Part shown: positions 21,300 through 31,835 of the stretch, one piece after another
Layout of the letters: each line of letters starts with the position of its first letter
Numbering within the stretch: position 1 is the stretch's first letter
Source of the DNA: Oikopleura dioica
Taxonomy: Eukaryota > Chordata > Appendicularia > Copelata > Oikopleuridae
Length of the DNA: 64,000 nt
Direction: 5' to 3'
NCBI GenBank assembly: GCA_907165135.1
Contig: OU015568.1
Coordinates: forward strand, 5,402,501-5,466,500
Notes under the pieces: model-generated
What the model was told of the DNA's origin: nothing
The model's input: the letters and a program-made list of their open reading frames with translations, nothing else
Databases searched by the model: none
Translations under genes and position numbers: made by a program

Positions 21300-21560
21300 C
21301 TTAATTTTCGAATCTGGGCCTTAAATTGTCGATAAACCTGTGAATAGCGCCTTAAATTGTTGATTTTCGACTACGACGAATTTTTTCTAGTCGAAAAATT
21401 GACAATTTAGGGCGTTCTTCAAAGGTTTATCAGGAATTAAGGACCCTTAATTTCAATCATTAATTGACAATTTAGCGAAGGGCGATCGATAAATCAACAA
21501 TTTAGGGAGTTATGGTTTATGGACAATTTAGGAAAAATAGTAGAAAAAGAGTCGACAATT
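21300..21560. mobile_element. foldback element with GACAATTTAGG words
   Basis: TTAAATTGTCGATAAACCTG and its complement (CAATTTAGGG, AGGTTTATCA) alternate through this stretch, so it can fold several ways. No coding capacity. Confidence 0.45.
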
Positions 21561-21677
21561 TGAGAATGATTTTTTTCTCAAATTTTTTCTTCTTTATAAT
21601 TTTAAACGAAAAATAAAGAAGCTTGGTCGTGGAAAAAAATTTTTTGAAACACACGTCGTTCCCCAAAAAATGAGGTC

Positions 21678-22431
21678 TTAAGGATATAAGCTATGAATTT
21701 GAACTTTCGTAGCGCCTAAATGCGACGTAGGAACATTTTCATTTCAAAAGCAGTCCTACCTAAAATTGCACGTAGAACTCAAATCTGGAACTTTTGAAAA
21801 AATTTTATGGAAAATTTTCTCTCTAGAGCGATTTCAAATCTTACGCTCTCGATTGCTCGAATTTTTCCATTGAATCGCTAAAACTAAACCGTGTCTTTTA
21901 TTTTGATGATGTTAAGCTAGAAAATTGACGGGTTTTTATTTCGAAACTCCCTCAAATTTTCATTCTAGCGTTTTCCTCTTTCTTGCTCGAGTTTTTCTTC
22001 TTTTGTGCTTTTTCGCGTGCAACCAATCAAAGCGCTCCGCTCAACCGCGCCACTCTCACGGAAAAGAGGAGCTGAGAGAGCGAGCGCCCATCGCGCCGCT
22101 TTTTACACTATTCACGCGCTGGATAAGCCTCATGGAAATGGCTCTAAAATCGGTTTCGGTCGGAATTAGGGAAAACTGATCCGTCAATTTTGTAGATAAG
22201 GGTTAAGAGAAGTTATTCATCGAAAAACTCGACCGATTTAGTGGAAAAATTTCGAGAAATCGAGAGCGTAAGATTTCAAAACGCTCTAAAACGAAAATTT
22301 TCTATAAATTTTTTTAAAATACCAGATTTGAGTTTTACGTGCATTTTTAGGTAGGATTACTTTTGAAGTGAAAATGATCCTACTTCGCATTTAGGCGCTA
22401 CGAAAGTTCAAATTCATAGCTTATATCCTTA
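21678..22431. mobile_element. 754-base foldback element with about 200-base arms
   Basis: The left arm (21,678-21,880) begins TTAAGGATATAAGCTATGAA and the right arm (22,228-22,431) ends with its complement. Matching blocks along the arms include TAGCGCCTAAATGCGA, GTAGGA, ACGTA and ATCTTACGCTCTCGAT. The central 350 bases hold an open stretch of about 84 codons with no recognisable domain. Nearby GTC and GTG bases do not form a clear target duplication. This looks like a long-arm non-autonomous DNA transposon. Confidence 0.6.
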
Positions 22432-22589
22432 AAAATGTGAGAAAGTGTACCAATAATCCAAAAGCGCATTCCACGAGCACATTTAAGGAGCTCAATTAGC
22501 TTAAAATATTTTTCACGCTGACGTTCCAACAATGACTTTTTCCGCAAAATATGACGACTGTCAACCATTGCAAATACCGTTGAAAAAGT

Positions 22590-22875
22590 TGAATAAGGGT
22601 GTCACTTCGGTAAAACAGGCCGAATATTCCGGGTGGTGCCATGACTCGACAAAAATATTGCAATGTAGAATTCGATCTTTTGGAAAAATATTTTTAAAAT
22701 TTGATTGGCCAAATGACCAAATGAAGACATTTAATTGGTCAAGAATCTCACCAGAATTTCTGTCAAAATTAAAGAGATTTAGCTCGAATAGGGAAAATTG
22801 CATCAATTTTGACAAAATTTTCAACCAATCAGATGTCCTCGTTAGGCCGGTTGGCCAATCAGATTTCTGAAAAAT
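22590..22875. mobile_element. foldback element related to 17,705-17,965
   Basis: GATTGGCCAAATGACC and GAAGACATTTAATTGG at 22,700-22,740 pair with CCAATCAGATGTCCTC and GGTTGGCCAATC at 22,825-22,862. One TAAGGGTGTCAC end is at 22,596. A plus-strand frame of 112 codons is a by-product. Confidence 0.45.
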
Positions 22876-23274
22876 TTTTCAAAAGTTCTAATTTCTAATT
22901 TATTTTTCCGATTCGAGCTTTTGTCCAAAAGCTGAGTTTGGGTTCAAAAAAGAACCAGCGTTTATTCTTTCCGTGAAAGCTGCGTTTTCTTCATTCATCA
23001 AAAACATGCGCGTTTCTTAACAAAGTTACGTTTAATTTACAAACTCTACGTTCGTTTCTTTTCAATTGCGTGTTGCTTTAGACAACGGCGAGTTATGAAG
23101 AAACAGCGTTGATGAAACAATCTGCCGACTATTTTGGCTAAATATCCAAAAAAGCTTTTCCAACAGTGCTAAAAGCGTCTGATTATACATTATTTTTAGA
23201 GAGCGGTTTTGACACGTTCTTACTGTTTTTATCAAATAATCGTGTTTCTTATTCGAATTCGGAAAATATCGAAA

Positions 23275-23760
23275 TGTGAAAAACCTGAGTCAGGGTCTGA
23301 AAGGTGGTCGAAAATGAAGATGAAAATAAGGGGCTCACTTCGATAGTAAAACTCATTATAGAAAGGCTGAGATGCTTATCCCTAACCCTTGTTACCTGTG
23401 CAAAAGCCTGAGTCAGGGTCTCAAATATCATAAACGAAAATTTGAGACCCTGACTCAGGTTTTCTTCAAAGTTTACAAAGGTAAGGAATGAGTATCTCAG
23501 CATTTTTAAATGACTTTTGTTAACGAAGAGAACCCCTTATTTTCATTTCAACATTCAGGGTCTCAAATATCTTAACGAATAGCCGCAAACTTTGCGGCTT
23601 CTATTATAAAAGCCGCTTCGCGGCTTTTCCTTTAAGAAATTTGAGACCCTGACTTAGGTTTTCTTCAAAGCTCAGGGCTGAGTATCTCACCGTTTTTACA
23701 ACAGCTTTTGTTAACGAAGAGAACCCCTTATTTTCATTTCAATATTGAATAATTTTGTCG
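23275..23760. repeat. nested AACCTGAGTCAGGG hairpins with duplicated flank
   Basis: Three hairpin units lie in a row: a single arm at 23,278, a complete hairpin at 23,403-23,472 and a larger one at 23,563-23,672 with GCGGCTT stems inside. The sequence after the second (TTTTGTTAACGAAGAGAACC) is repeated after the third (23,510-23,560 and 23,708-23,750), so the unit was duplicated in tandem. Confidence 0.6.
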
Positions 23761-24258
23761 AGTTTCTTTATTGTAATTTGTCTGAACGTTGGTAAGGAAC
23801 TGTCCGTTTGTCCAGTAACATTCAGTGCAAACCTCAAGTGGTTAGTTGAACTAAGACTCTGACGCGATCTGAAGGGCTTCGGAATCCAAAGTCATTAGCA
23901 AACGATTGGTTTTTGTGGTCTAAGTGATTTCCAAATTCTTTTATTCCGTAGTTCTTTCTAGCACGCCTCAATTCAGAATCAACTTATGATTGAAAGGGAA
24001 TTTCGCGTCGCTTGAAAATGTAAACTTCGCAAAAAGCTTCAAAAATAAGCTGAACAAGTGGCCTGTTTTCGCGCGTGTCATGAACAGGGACTCGACACGG
24101 TCATTTTCGCCAAAAGTGCTGGTTCTGTTTTTACTCGTCTAAATTTTAAGCGCTTTCCTGAAAATTAACCCTTTTCTGCGTGGAGGACAATAAATTGGTG
24201 CGGAAGGATTAAGGGAGTAGACGTCAGAATCTAATTTTTCCTTTTAACTTATTTTTCA
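23761..24258. other. spacer without recognised features
   Basis: Ordinary AT-rich sequence with no long frame, hairpin or RNA signature that I can support. Confidence 0.4.
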
Positions 24259-24410
24259 AAAAATTATCAAAGTGACACCCTTATTTTCTTACCAAAAATC
24301 ACTGCGGCTTTGAGAAGAATATTTAGCCGCGCTTCGCGCGGCTTTTTTATATTGTTTGCTCGAAGCCGAAAACGGCTTCTCGATAAGACAGCCAAGGATT
24401 TTTGTCACTA
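24259..24410. mobile_element. foldback element, GTGACACCCTTA end
   Basis: One end reads AAGTGACACCCTTATTTTC at 24,270. The body has GCGGCTTTGAGAAG and CGAAGCCG/CGGCTTCTCG stems. The second end was not found, so the copy is probably truncated. Confidence 0.45.
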
Positions 24411-24439
24411 GAAAAATTGCTCAAACTTAAACTTAAAGA

Positions 24440-24665
24440 AAGAAGCCTCAAGATGCGTAGGAATGCGGGAGTGAAATTCTGCATCTGGTTGATCCAAGCC
24501 GGTTAAGGATGCCCAGCGCGTTCACCGCGTCATGCATATGTCCCCATTTTGGCGAGTGTCTGATCCTCGCGCATTTTGTGAATTTCAAGCACCCACCGGT
24601 AATACTTGCCGACGCACCACGTATTCCCCAGCCCGCTACGTACAGAAAATTTAAACAGAGAAACA
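24440..24665. other. GC-richer block of unknown nature
   Basis: About 220 bases with clearly higher GC than their surroundings and no internal repeat. Both strands have short open frames; the minus strand reads KYYRWVLEIHKMREDQTLAK and, after a stop and shift, a second frame. A decayed coding fragment (for example of a transposon) or a structured RNA are both possible. I recognise neither. Confidence 0.3.
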
Positions 24666-24737
24666 TACAACTTTATCGTCTTTTTTATTAATAAAGTCTT
24701 CATGAACAAATCTGCCAAGAGAGTCATGAAGATATTT

Positions 24738-25075
24738 TTCACTTTTTCTTTATATCCAAAGAATTTTTAATAAGGGTATCACTCCTTAATCAGTAGAAAG
24801 AAATTTTCAATCGCAAATATAAAATTTAAAATCTAACAACTTAAGTTTTTGATGATTTCTTCGAGAAGCCGCTCGCGGCTTCGAGTAAACATAAAATTAG
24901 CCGCGCAAAGCGCGGCTTTTATAAAATTACTTGAAGCCGGAAGCGGTTTCTCGAAGAAATCACTAAAAACTTGATTTGTTAGATTTTAAATATGATTTTT
25001 CTTTTGAAGATTTCTTTCTAGAAATTAAGGGAGTGACGCCCTTATTTAAAATTCTTTGAAATAATAAGAAAAATT
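24738..25075. mobile_element. 338-base foldback element
   Basis: The arms run from TTCACTTTTTC...AATAAGGGTATCACTCC on the left to GGAGTGACGCCCTTATT on the right, with TCTAACA...TGTTAGA and ATTTCTTCGAGAAGCCGC pairs further in and GCCGCGCAAAGCGCGGC at the tip. Almost the whole length can form one stem. Confidence 0.65.
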
Positions 25076-25512
25076 GAAAAATAAAGAAGAGGATTTTAAA
25101 AGTGAGATAAGGTTTGCCAACTCAGAGTTTGTCAAAAACGGGTCCATAATCGTTTTTGATAAGTAGATTGCAAAACGCCTTATCTTTTGGACTTTCGAAA
25201 CTTAGACGGTGCGCAGCGGATGAGTCTATTGGAATGATCAAGTAATCGGGTCTGGATTATCCCCTCCGTGTACTCTAACATCACGCCACTGCCACGTTGA
25301 TCATCTTGCAACTTTTCTCGGTTTCTAGGATTTGCGCAATTAGCGATTTCAAATTGGAGAGAAATGAACTTCGCCTCTTGAATAAAACTACCGTTTTGCT
25401 AAGTCTTATTGCGTGCAAAACTGTTTTTACCCAGGAACACGAGTAACGTTGCATTTTTTCTGGAAAGAATTTTTCCAATCTAAGCCCAAGTTTTTGGTCA
25501 ATTATTGTTACC

Positions 25513-25711
25513 GTTTGATTATGTGCTAAATTAAGGGAGTCACAACGAAATCACCAATTTTAAATAGGCGCTTATTGAAGGTTAGGGTTAAGATAAAAAT
25601 AAATTATTGAATCCATTATTTTTTATTTTTATCTTAACCCTTACCTTCAATAAGCGCCTACTTAAAATTGGTGATTTCGTTGTGACTCCTTAATTTATCA
25701 CATAATCAAAC
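25513..25711. mobile_element. 199-base near-perfect hairpin element
   Basis: The two arms of about 90 bases differ at only a few positions. The left begins GTTTGATTATGTGCTAAATT and the right ends with its near complement. The loop is an AT-rich stretch of about 20 bases. The inner ends include TTAAGGGAGTCACAACG, so it belongs with the GTGACACCCTTA group. Confidence 0.75.
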
Positions 25712-26324
25712 CCCAACCGAAAACTTGATTATTACTAATAATCTTTTATCGTCCGCTTATCATTTCTAAAGAACCATTTATAACTTAAAGTTTTAAAGAA
25801 TCATCAAAATTTTCCTCCATCAAACATTCGCCAGCGCATCGCTAGAAAAAGCTCTCGTAGTAACACGTCCTTGATATCAAAATAATGATGAGTTCGACGC
25901 GCTAAAATTGCGATTTCGCGTGTCCAAGTTTCCCAAAACTTCAAAAGCTCAAAATCATCAAAACTTCTCCCTTCATATCTACAGTAGCTACAGGACACGA
26001 AAAAACAACCACAGGGACAGATCTTGAGTTCACTAAAGCTGCAGTCTATTTTTCGCTGCGGTTTGTTTTAAAAGGCTAAATGACCTAAAATTGACCGGCA
26101 AGATAAATTTTTGATTAATTTGGTTAAAAACCACGACTTTCCGAATCTTACCAGAACCTTTTTTGTTATTTTTGAACTCCACTAACGTCATCATGGTTTT
26201 TTACTATCTTACTGTAAATATGATTTTGCAGTCATTTTTTCTATCAATTTTTATTCATCTTTTTGATTTAAAATTTTTATAGAATCAAAAAAAGATTCAT
26301 TGATTCAAAAATTCAGAAATTCAA

Positions 26325-26480
26325 TAAAAATATTAAGGGTGTCTCAATCTTAAATTTTTTGAAGTTTTTCTAAGAATCTCTTAAAAAATCGAAAAATAAT
26401 CGAAAAATGAGTGCAATTGATAGAAAGTTCCCTTTAAAAACCTTGGAAAAATCATAAGAGTGTGACACCCTTAATAAAAA
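26325..26480. mobile_element. foldback element, TTAAGGGTGTCTC ends
   Basis: TATTAAGGGTGTCTCAATC at 26,330 is matched by GTGTGACACCCTTAATAAA at 26,460. The arms pair over about 20 bases at the ends and weakly inside. Confidence 0.5.
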
Positions 26481-26978
26481 CCTTATATTTTCTTTTTTGG
26501 ACATTTTGGTTCTTTAAAAATGAGAAAAACTGTCAAAAGAAGACCCCCTTACGAAAGAAAGTCCAGATTATAAGTCAAAAGAAGATTAAGGCTATGTGCA
26601 GTCAAAAAAAAATATGTGTGGTTAAAGTTTGAGGGATGACGAAGTACTTCCGTCGGAGAGGGATGGGAACGGAAGCGCGCGAATAAGAGGTCAGAAGGAG
26701 CATTAATTCGGGCCCGTTTTTTCTCAATTCAAGGGTCAGATTTAATTCCGATCAAAAACGTATCAAAAATCAAGAGGGCGAACTTGAGGTTTTCACTTCG
26801 GAAAGAGGCGGTTTCCAAGGAAAGAATTGACTATTTTCTTATTCGATTTTAAGGGTGTCCCCAAACTGATTTAAAAATTTCCGCTTTTTGTTAACAAACC
26901 TTTTAAATTAAGGGTAGAAACTCTAATTTGACCTTTTTAATAACTCAGAGTATATATAAAACAGAGTATTCATTTTTA

Positions 26979-27149
26979 TTGAAAAAGAAAATAAGGGTGT
27001 CACCATTCTCGCGGATACAATACTTCTTCGAAAAAAAAAGTTTTTTTAAGGGATTTCCTTGCAACTTGCTTGTTAGAAATCCTTTAAAATGGCGAATTTC
27101 GTTCGAAAAATTTATCCGGTAAAATTGTGACACCCTTATTTTCTTTACC
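26979..27149. mobile_element. 171-base MITE with intact ends
   Basis: The ends GAAAATAAGGGTGTCACC and GTGACACCCTTATTTTC are inverted copies. Inside, AAGGGATTTCCTTGC pairs with AGAAATCCTTT. This is the cleanest example of the family. Confidence 0.65.
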
Positions 27150-27734
27150 AAATTATCAATTCTTTCTTCTTTAATTCAAATCGAAAATTTTAAAATATAA
27201 ATTTTTTTAAATTTGAATTCAAAAAAAAAAAAATTATAAAAATAACAATTAAAATTAATTGAATAATGAGATAATTATTTTTGAGAAAAAAATTCTTTTC
27301 AACTTCATTTTATTTTCTCTCAATCCATGCCTGTTCGCTTGGCACTCCAAAAACCGAAGCAATCAAAGAAATAGCAATTTTCATTTTTGATTTCAATGAA
27401 AAGTCGTTCCAATCTCTCTATATCGGAAAAATCGGAAAACAAAAGTTTCAAATAGGCTTTTGAAAAACGTAAAAAAGTGAAAAAAATCGAGCCTGACAGA
27501 GGAACACGGAGGTTCTTTACTTTAATTGACAGTTAGTCTTCGTCTTTTGCCAGTTTTCTTCAAGTTGAAATTGCGCCCGCTCTGGCGCGCTCTCTGAAAA
27601 CGCGCGAAAATGAGGGCGCGCCAGGGCAACTAGCGCGGGGATAGATTTGAGCGCTTCTTCTAGCGCAGCGCGAACTTGACAATTTCGACAAAGGACAATT
27701 CAGCCATCATTTTCAAGTTCACTCGTTCAAAAAC

Positions 27735-27960
27735 TCGGGTTATCGAAAAGCCGCTTGCGGCTTCGAGAAGGTCAAAATAAAAGCCGCGCTTGTGCGGCTT
27801 CAATTTCGTCTTATCTGATCCCTAACTACTGTATCTAACAGTAGGTTCTCAAAAAGATCTAGGAAAAACAAAAAAAAAGCCGCAGCTTCATTTTGTTTTA
27901 TTATCGAAGCCGCGAACCCGGGTCAAATTCTAGTTCAAATTCAAATCCAAGCCGCGATCT
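27735..27960. repeat. cluster of AAGCCGC/GCGGCTT stems
   Basis: Stems at 27,748-27,766, 27,780-27,799 and scattered GAAGCCGCG words to 27,957. No end sequences were found. Confidence 0.4.
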
Positions 27961-28274
27961 TAGAAAGACACGGTGGGATTTTATGCACGGCGCTTATCTA
28001 TGCATCCAACTCAAGATTTGCTTCTTTTTTTTGCTTACGTGAGTCACGTGACACTCTTTTGCTCGAAGTTCGCATTTTGAGCTTGCTACCTGTTGCACAA
28101 GAGTTGCAAAAAAAGAAACTTTGGCTCACCTTGGATTTCCTCCCTAATCTATATTGTTTCACGAAAAACAGTGGCTTTAGCGGCCAAAGAAAGAGCATTT
28201 CCTGAACTCTCAACAAAAAATCGAGAAGCCGCTTGCGGCTTCGAGATCATGAAAAGCTAAAGGCGCGATTAGAA
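27961..28274. other. spacer without recognised features
   Basis: A minus-strand frame of 72 codons (27,998-28,216) has no domain. One GAAGCCGCTTGCGGCTTCG hairpin lies at 28,223-28,241. Confidence 0.35.
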
Positions 28275-28457
28275 TAAGGGGAGTTGTCAGGAACCAACAA
28301 AAAATCCCGACAAACTTTGCGTGGAAATTTTCGACCAATAAGAAGGCTCAAAATCGGCCAATAAGAAGCCTGAAAATTTGCCAATCAGCAGCCAAAGAGC
28401 CACCCACGCAAAATTTTTCGATTTTTTTTTTTGTCGATTCCTGACGCCATCCCCTTA
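28275..28457. mobile_element. 183-base MITE of the CCAATCAG family
   Basis: The ends are TAAGGGGAGTTGTCAGGAAC and, inverted, CGATTCCTGACGCCATCCCC. Inside, TTTGCGTGGAAATTTTC pairs with the right arm, and CCAATAAGAAG / CCAATCAGCAGCC words repeat. Relatives lie at 61,636-61,790 and 63,141-63,440. Confidence 0.65.
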
Positions 28458-28566
28458 AATAAGCGGCTTTTAAAAGGCCTTAAAAGTCTTTTAATAATAG
28501 GTCTTTTTCAACAGATTTTTTGGATCCTTTTCTCTTTTCCTTAAAAAAAAAGTTTTTCCCCGAAAA

Positions 28567-28887
28567 ATGACTATATTTTACATTTTGATGAGCATTTTTG
28601 CCTGTAAGTAAAAAATTTAGTTTCAAAAAACATCATTCTTCGGTGGCTTTATTTTAGCTGCTTCTTTCCAAAAATCGAAATACAGCGTGAGCAATATTTT
28701 CTCTGTTTTTCACATTTTGGCGAATCGTCAAACGCCTCGAATACTGGCAATTACAGTCGCCTGTTTCCTGTGAGTACTTGTTCTTCGCCGAAAAAGTTCC
28801 GTCGCGGTCAGATAATAATTAACAGCGGAAGTTTAATCGAGCGGCTCTCTCTTCTTCCTGCTTAGACGTGTAGAGGGGCAATTTTAA
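28567..28887 (+). CDS. small possible secreted peptide, 56 residues
   Basis: Three exons (28567-28603, 28658-28769, 28866-28887) keep frame with GT-AG junctions. The start MTIFYILMSIFASASF looks like a signal peptide with an intron inside it. The remainder is hydrophobic and Arg-containing and ends VEGQF. No family is recognised. The short length and lack of a second clue keep confidence low. Confidence 0.35.
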
Positions 28888-29134
28888 AAATTCCAAACTG
28901 TAAGCGAATTTTTAATTTTAATCGAGGGTTAATTGTAGCTCACTGAACGTGGCTTTTTGGAGTGTTCGGAGGTGTCGGCCCGGATCAGCTACTGAAGCAC
29001 GATAAGTTTGCTCGATGATCGTTCCACTCAAAATAAGTTGATTGGCGAAGTTAATTACTTTCAATAATCAGGATGAGATTTTCTGATAGCTGTCTCCTTG
29101 GCTCGTGTTTCTGAGTGTTACTGTATAGTCTATA

Positions 29135-29320
29135 CAGTATAGAAAACCTGAGTCAGGCTCTGATAGAGCTTAGATCTTTGCTCGGCAACCTGTGTCAAAA
29201 TTCTGAGTCAGGGTTTTTAAAGAGACAAATGAAAAGCCGCGACGCTTTGCGGCTTTTTTTTAACCGCATCGCGGCTTTCGTTGAAGCTGTTTGAGACCCT
29301 GACTCAGGATTTTTAAACAA
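29135..29320. mobile_element. foldback element with AACCTGAGTCAGG ends
   Basis: AAAACCTGAGTCAGGCTC at 29,144 and TTCTGAGTCAGGGTTTTT at 29,200 face GAGACCCTGACTCAGGATTT at 29,292. GAAAAGCCGC/GCGGCTTTC stems lie between. At least two units are nested. Confidence 0.55.
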
Positions 29321-29512
29321 GTCGCCGAATCGGGGCTACAATAGAAAGCTGCTCCAAGGTCTTTGAGACAGAGAAACAAAATTCTCTTTCACGAGTTCTC
29401 GTTTAGTTTCTTGTTTATCTTACTGTACTTGTTTATTAGTTTGACTGATCAGCAGACTATAAAATCCAAGTTTTTGAGGACCCTCAAAATATTGCGAAAA
29501 AAGAAATCAAAA

Positions 29513-29861
29513 ATGAAGTTGAATCTCTTTTTCTTCCTGCTTTTCGCTGTCGGCTCTGCTTTTTGGCGCCGACGAGAGTTTCGACCTTATCCCTCGCAGT
29601 TGAGGAGTTATAGGTCTAGAGTAAGAGAGGTAACGCTGTTTAGAAAATTTTCACGACAACAAATATTTTAAGAGAATGATTGACGATTATAAGAATCGTC
29701 GATATCGCGGTCGATACTATTCTTCCCTATACCGATTTCTTTCTCAAGAAGACGAAGAAAAGTCTCTCCTCAATAGAATACCGCGCTTCGAAAATTCCAA
29801 GATCGTGGAATCAAAAAAGATCGAGTCGAAAAAGGTGGAAAAGAAAAAGGAAAACAATTAA
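29513..29861 (+). CDS. small secreted Arg/Tyr-rich protein
   Basis: Two exons (29513-29629, 29673-29861) join with a 43-base GT-AG intron to give 101 residues. MKLNLFFFLLFAVGSA is a textbook signal peptide. The mature part begins with FWRRREFRPYPSQLRSYRSR, contains YKNRRYRGRYYSSLYRF and ends with a Lys/Glu-rich repeat (VESKKIESKKVEKKKE). Such a highly basic, Tyr-rich composition suits an extracellular matrix or glycan-binding peptide, but this is inference and no family is recognised. Confidence 0.6.
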
Positions 29862-30350
29862 AGGCTCGTCTCGGCAATCTGTGCAGAAAACCTGAGTCAG
29901 GGTCTGAAAAGCTGAAATTTCCCTTCTATCAAATCTCGGAAAAAAAATAAAAAAAAAAATCTGGAAAAAATTCGTCACGTTTTTTGAATTAAACATCTGT
30001 AATTTCTGAAAATTGTGAATCTGAATATTCGTCACGTGAAAATTGTGCAATCTCTTCCGGGCAGCGAGCGGAATACTGCAGTTTGACTTTTAGAAGAAGC
30101 CAAAATCTTGTTTCAAACAAAAATGACCTTATCGCTCTTGACATTGTCTTATCGATAATAGAATACGCGATAATAAATCGCATCAACGGCAAAAAGATCA
30201 AGATCAAAAAGATAGACGCAAATTTCATGAGCAAGCAAAATGGAGAGAAAATGGTAAATCGACTTTCTGATTGGCTGAGAAAGAGAATACTTGCCTCTTA
30301 TTGGCTCAGAAGAAACGCCAGCCCCTTTATTTCTGGGCGACACTGATTAT

Positions 30351-30470
30351 GTCGCCGAATGTCGCTAAATGTCGCTGAATGTCGCTGAATGTCGTTGAAT
30401 GTCGCCGAATGTCGCTGAATGTCGTTGAATCTCGTCAAATGTCGCTGAATGTCGCCGAATGTAGCGACAT
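30351..30470. repeat. 12 x 10-base tandem repeat GTCGCTGAAT
   Basis: Twelve consecutive units of exactly ten bases with consensus GTCGCTGAAT; most differ at one or two positions, and the ninth and twelfth are the most diverged. Beyond the array, at 30,510-30,570, the complement CGGCGA / CGACATT words appear several times, so the whole could fold. Confidence 0.8.
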
Positions 30471-30479
30471 GAGTCATGT

Positions 30480-31139
30480 CACATGACCAATGAAAAAGGC
30501 AAAAAAACGGCGATCTTAGGCGACATTTGCCGACATAAAACGACAGTCGGGGACATTCGGCGAGATAACCAGTGTCGCTTTCTTATTTCTTTTGGATTAG
30601 AAGAGATTTCTCAGAAGAAAAGCGTCAAGTTCAATGCCAAAAAGCTTCGTCATCACCAAAACTAATCCTCTTGTTTCCTTCTCTTGATACAGTAACCTTG
30701 AAGCCTCTTTTGAAGCCCGATTCCAAACGTGATGTTTTGATCCCTCTTGAAGTGAGCGGAAGGATTTTGGCAAATCGTCTTGTTGTCACTTTCCGCTTTT
30801 CTCCTTACTGACATCATTCTTTTCTTTTTCCATTTCCGGGAGGGTTGAAAATTGAAAAATCTAAAATTTCAAAGCTCATTTCCAAATTGCGGATTTGACT
30901 GCAAATACCTTCGAAAGCAGCGGCTATTAAAAGTCATCAATTTTGCTCTCTTTTTTCTAAAAATAGAAAAAGGGATGGAAAAGGAAATAACGGGAAGGGA
31001 TGAAACGAGGAAGGGCATAATTGACGTGCCAATGTTGCCAAAAGTCGATTTTTTGTTCAAAAACGATTTGACTCGAAAATTCGGTAATAATCGTTTTCGG
31101 GCTGGTTTTAATCCGCGAATCAAAGGGTTGAAAACATAA
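30480..31139 (+). other. possible exons of an unidentified gene
   Basis: Coding-like pieces include SVKFNAKKLRHH (around 30,625), TLKPLLKPDSKRDVLIPLEV (30,690-30,810, after a strong acceptor ending at 30,692) and a 95-codon frame at 30,852-31,139. No consistent chain of exons or recognisable domain was found. Confidence 0.25.
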
Positions 31140-31835
31140 TATTTTCGTGCGTTATCCAAGATTGCTGCTTTTGCAGGGAAAACGTTTTGGTTTTATCAGA
31201 CCTGCGCGTTTTTAAAAAGTGATAAGACAGTTGTTTTTTGATGTTTCCACAATTTCGTTTACTGTATCCAAGTCACAGTGCTAAAATAATCTTCTTTGAG
31301 TAATTTTTTGTTATGAAAAAGGCTTGATTGAGCTGTTTTTTGATTGAATTCGTTAATTACCCGGAAAAATTCAGACTTGAAACTGGACTAGAATCTTGGC
31401 CACGCATGTCCCTGGGAATTTGATAATCTCTACTTACTAAAGTCATTTTTAGCGGCACTAATTAACGAGAAACACCGTCGAATCATAAAGCTTTTTCTGA
31501 TCTCATCAAATAAGGGTGTCACTTTGTTAACCCGACTTGAGTCAGCTGTAAATTTCGGTCTTAGAAACTTATTTTTCTAGCGCACGTTCTATTTTAACAG
31601 CTCTAGAATCAAGAGAAATCAGCTGAAAAGATAATTTTCTAGCTCATATCAAAAGATCAGCTGATAAAAGTGAAGTTAGCAATACTGAATTTCTGAAAAA
31701 TGAGGAAAAACAGTCAAACCGTAAAAATAGGTTAGTAACACAAAATTGGCTGAAAAAACGAGTTTTCTGTGTTCAACGTAAATTTGTGTTAGATAATACG
31801 TAAGCTCACGGGATTAGGAAATTCGGTTCTTTGTT
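31140..31835. other. spacer without recognised features
   Basis: AT-rich. One AATAAGGGTGTCAC word is at 31,509, and several TCAGCTGA words at 31,540-31,670. No gene seen. Confidence 0.35.

Noticed and set aside
24478-24500. Start of an 18S rRNA gene (CTGGTTGATCC-like words)
   Set aside because: Only about nine bases match; the following sequence is not rRNA-like.
22596-27140. TAAGGG words as telomere-like repeats
   Set aside because: They are never in tandem and always continue as TAAGGGTGTCAC at the ends of foldback elements.
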